The notes under the pieces are model-generated. The model made no database searches and was not told the DNA's origin. It worked only from the letters and a program-made list of their open reading frames with translations. A stretch of DNA of 45,993 nucleotides, taken from the NCBI GenBank assembly GCA_937889545.1, contig CALAOT010000023.1:1-45993 (forward strand), given 5' to 3'. Below are positions 45,370 through 45,993 of the stretch, one piece after another (the first letter of the stretch is position 1; each line of letters begins with the position of its first letter). This DNA comes from an uncultured Opitutaceae bacterium. Its GTDB lineage: Bacteria; Verrucomicrobiota; Verrucomicrobiia; Opitutales; Opitutaceae. Both the position numbers and the translations under genes were made by a program.

Positions 45370-45695
45370 TTCAGGAAGGAGCAGATATACTGGCAAAGGC
45401 CGCTATCCACCTCGATGAGGAATCCGCTCTTGGCCGGCACCTGGAACTGGGAGCCCGCCGCATGGGCGTGCGCCTCGCCCGCGCCGTCGACCGTGACGCG
45501 GCACGCCCCGTCGACGATCTCCATGCGCTCGGGGGCGTCCGTGTTGAAGTGATAGGAGCCGGGCCGGATGAGCCCCAGCGTTTTTCTCCCCCCGTCCGGC
45601 AGCAGGATCGTGTGGCTGACCACGTTGCCGTCGAAATACACGTTGGCCCTGGTCACGACTGACACGCCATTGAATTGGAAAGCGGTCGCGTGCAT
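45366..45695 (-). CDS. ppnP: Pyrimidine/purine nucleoside phosphorylase (PpnP, cupin fold)
   Basis: A 109-residue protein matching the YaiE/DUF1255 family. VSVVTRANVYFDGNVVSHT near the N-terminus, KTLGLIRPGSYHF in the middle and CQYICSFL at the end are the family blocks. These cupins phosphorolyse several nucleosides to the base and ribose 1-phosphate. The ATG at 45695 gives near-normal length (about 95 in E. coli); a longer frame upstream looks non-coding. The stop overlaps the start of the cyclophilin gene. A truncated LysM gene ends 95 bp upstream on the same strand. Confidence 0.87.
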   Translation of the reverse strand: MHATAFQFNGVSVVTRANVYFDGNVVSHTILLPDGGRKTLGLIRPGSYHFNTDAPERMEIVDGACRVTVDGAGEAHAHAAGSQFQVPAKSGFLIEVDSGLCQYICSFLN

Positions 45696-45789
45696 AATAC
45701 GGGTGCAACCATTTGTGGGGCCGGCCCGCCGGGCGGGCAATCCTCTATTTTCAGCCGGGGCGCGCAACCGGCCTGCGAGCGCCGTCCGC

Positions 45790-45993
45790 TCAGGGAATCT
45801 TCAGGCTGCTCCCCACCGCGAGGCTCTTCTCGTCCTTCAGGATGTCGCGGTTCGCCTTGAGGATGTCCTCCCAGCGGCCGGACGTCCCGTAATACTTCCG
45901 CGAGATCTTCGTCAGGGTGTCGCCCTCGACGACCACGTGCGTCCTGGGCGCGGGGGCGGCCGGTGGCGCCGCCGCCTCCGCCGGCGCGGCGCT
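45790..45993 (-). CDS. LysM-domain protein, C-terminal part (runs off the right edge)
   Basis: The last 67 codons of a frame entering from outside the window. After an Ala/Pro-rich linker comes RTHVVVEGDTLTKISRKYYG, GRWEDILKANRD and LAVGSSLKIP, which together form one complete LysM peptidoglycan-binding domain at the protein end. The stop is at 45790-45792. The N-terminal part, and so the overall function, is not in view. It is probably an envelope-associated protein. Confidence 0.88.
   Translation of the reverse strand, partial: SAAPAEAAAPPAAPAPRTHVVVEGDTLTKISRKYYGTSGRWEDILKANRDILKDEKSLAVGSSLKIP

Overview
The window is a dense, GC-rich stretch of Gram-negative chromosome. An outer membrane is indicated by the LptF/G-type LPS export permease, the lipid A-modifying Arn enzymes, a C-terminal-Phe beta-barrel porin and an RND efflux pump. 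The protein style suggests Verrucomicrobiota, perhaps Opitutaceae: a pyrophosphate-type phosphofructokinase, a truncated membrane gene of the kind found ahead of planctomycete/verrucomicrobial cytochromes, short prepilin-like proteins, and a PadR/membrane-partner pair. That placement is inference; no rRNA or other decisive marker is present. I see no tRNA, rRNA or CRISPR array.

Layout. 1-6.7 kb is housekeeping: a truncated membrane gene, cstA, PPi-phosphofructokinase, purB and holA. 6.8-7.7 kb holds a 20-bp inverted repeat and an MntA/HepT-type toxin-antitoxin pair whose HepT frame is broken by a TAG. 7.7-12.5 kb is arnT-arnB-arnC-formyltransferase (ArnA N half). 12.5-19.8 kb interrupts the Arn set with an amino-acid permease, a PP2C phosphatase/Ser-Thr kinase fusion, glnA and a porin. 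19.86-21.8 kb resumes with the ArnA C half and arnD. 21.9-25 kb is an LptF/G permease translationally coupled to a hybrid histidine kinase. 25.1-27.6 kb is a TPR protein, an M50 protease and prmB. 27.5-32.8 kb (minus strand) is a co-directional run rpmH-rnpA-yidD-yidC-yebC-metX-metW. 33-34.4 kb is a PadR/HAAS module, an IS200/IS605 transposase relic and a 15-bp hairpin. 34.4-38.6 kb is an RND pump and its adaptor. The rest holds an M28 peptidase, a YgjP-like protease, an FKBP, an ABC-2 exporter, a prepilin-like protein, a cyclophilin with a long extra domain, ppnP and a truncated LysM protein.

How the parts fit. The Arn enzymes together cover UDP-GlcA decarboxylation, 4-transamination, N-formylation, transfer to undecaprenyl phosphate, deformylation and transfer to lipid A. 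ArnE/F and Ugd are not in the window. The block between the two Arn halves looks like a nitrogen unit: glnA, the permease and the porin each have a candidate sigma-54 (-24/-12) promoter with the correct GG-N10-GC spacing. The most unusual observations are (1) this sigma-54 nitrogen block inside a split Arn locus with a split ArnA, (2) a TAG stop exactly where HepT toxins carry the AMPylated Tyr of the RX4HXY motif, and (3) an Asp/Gly-rich duplicated insert in the permease.
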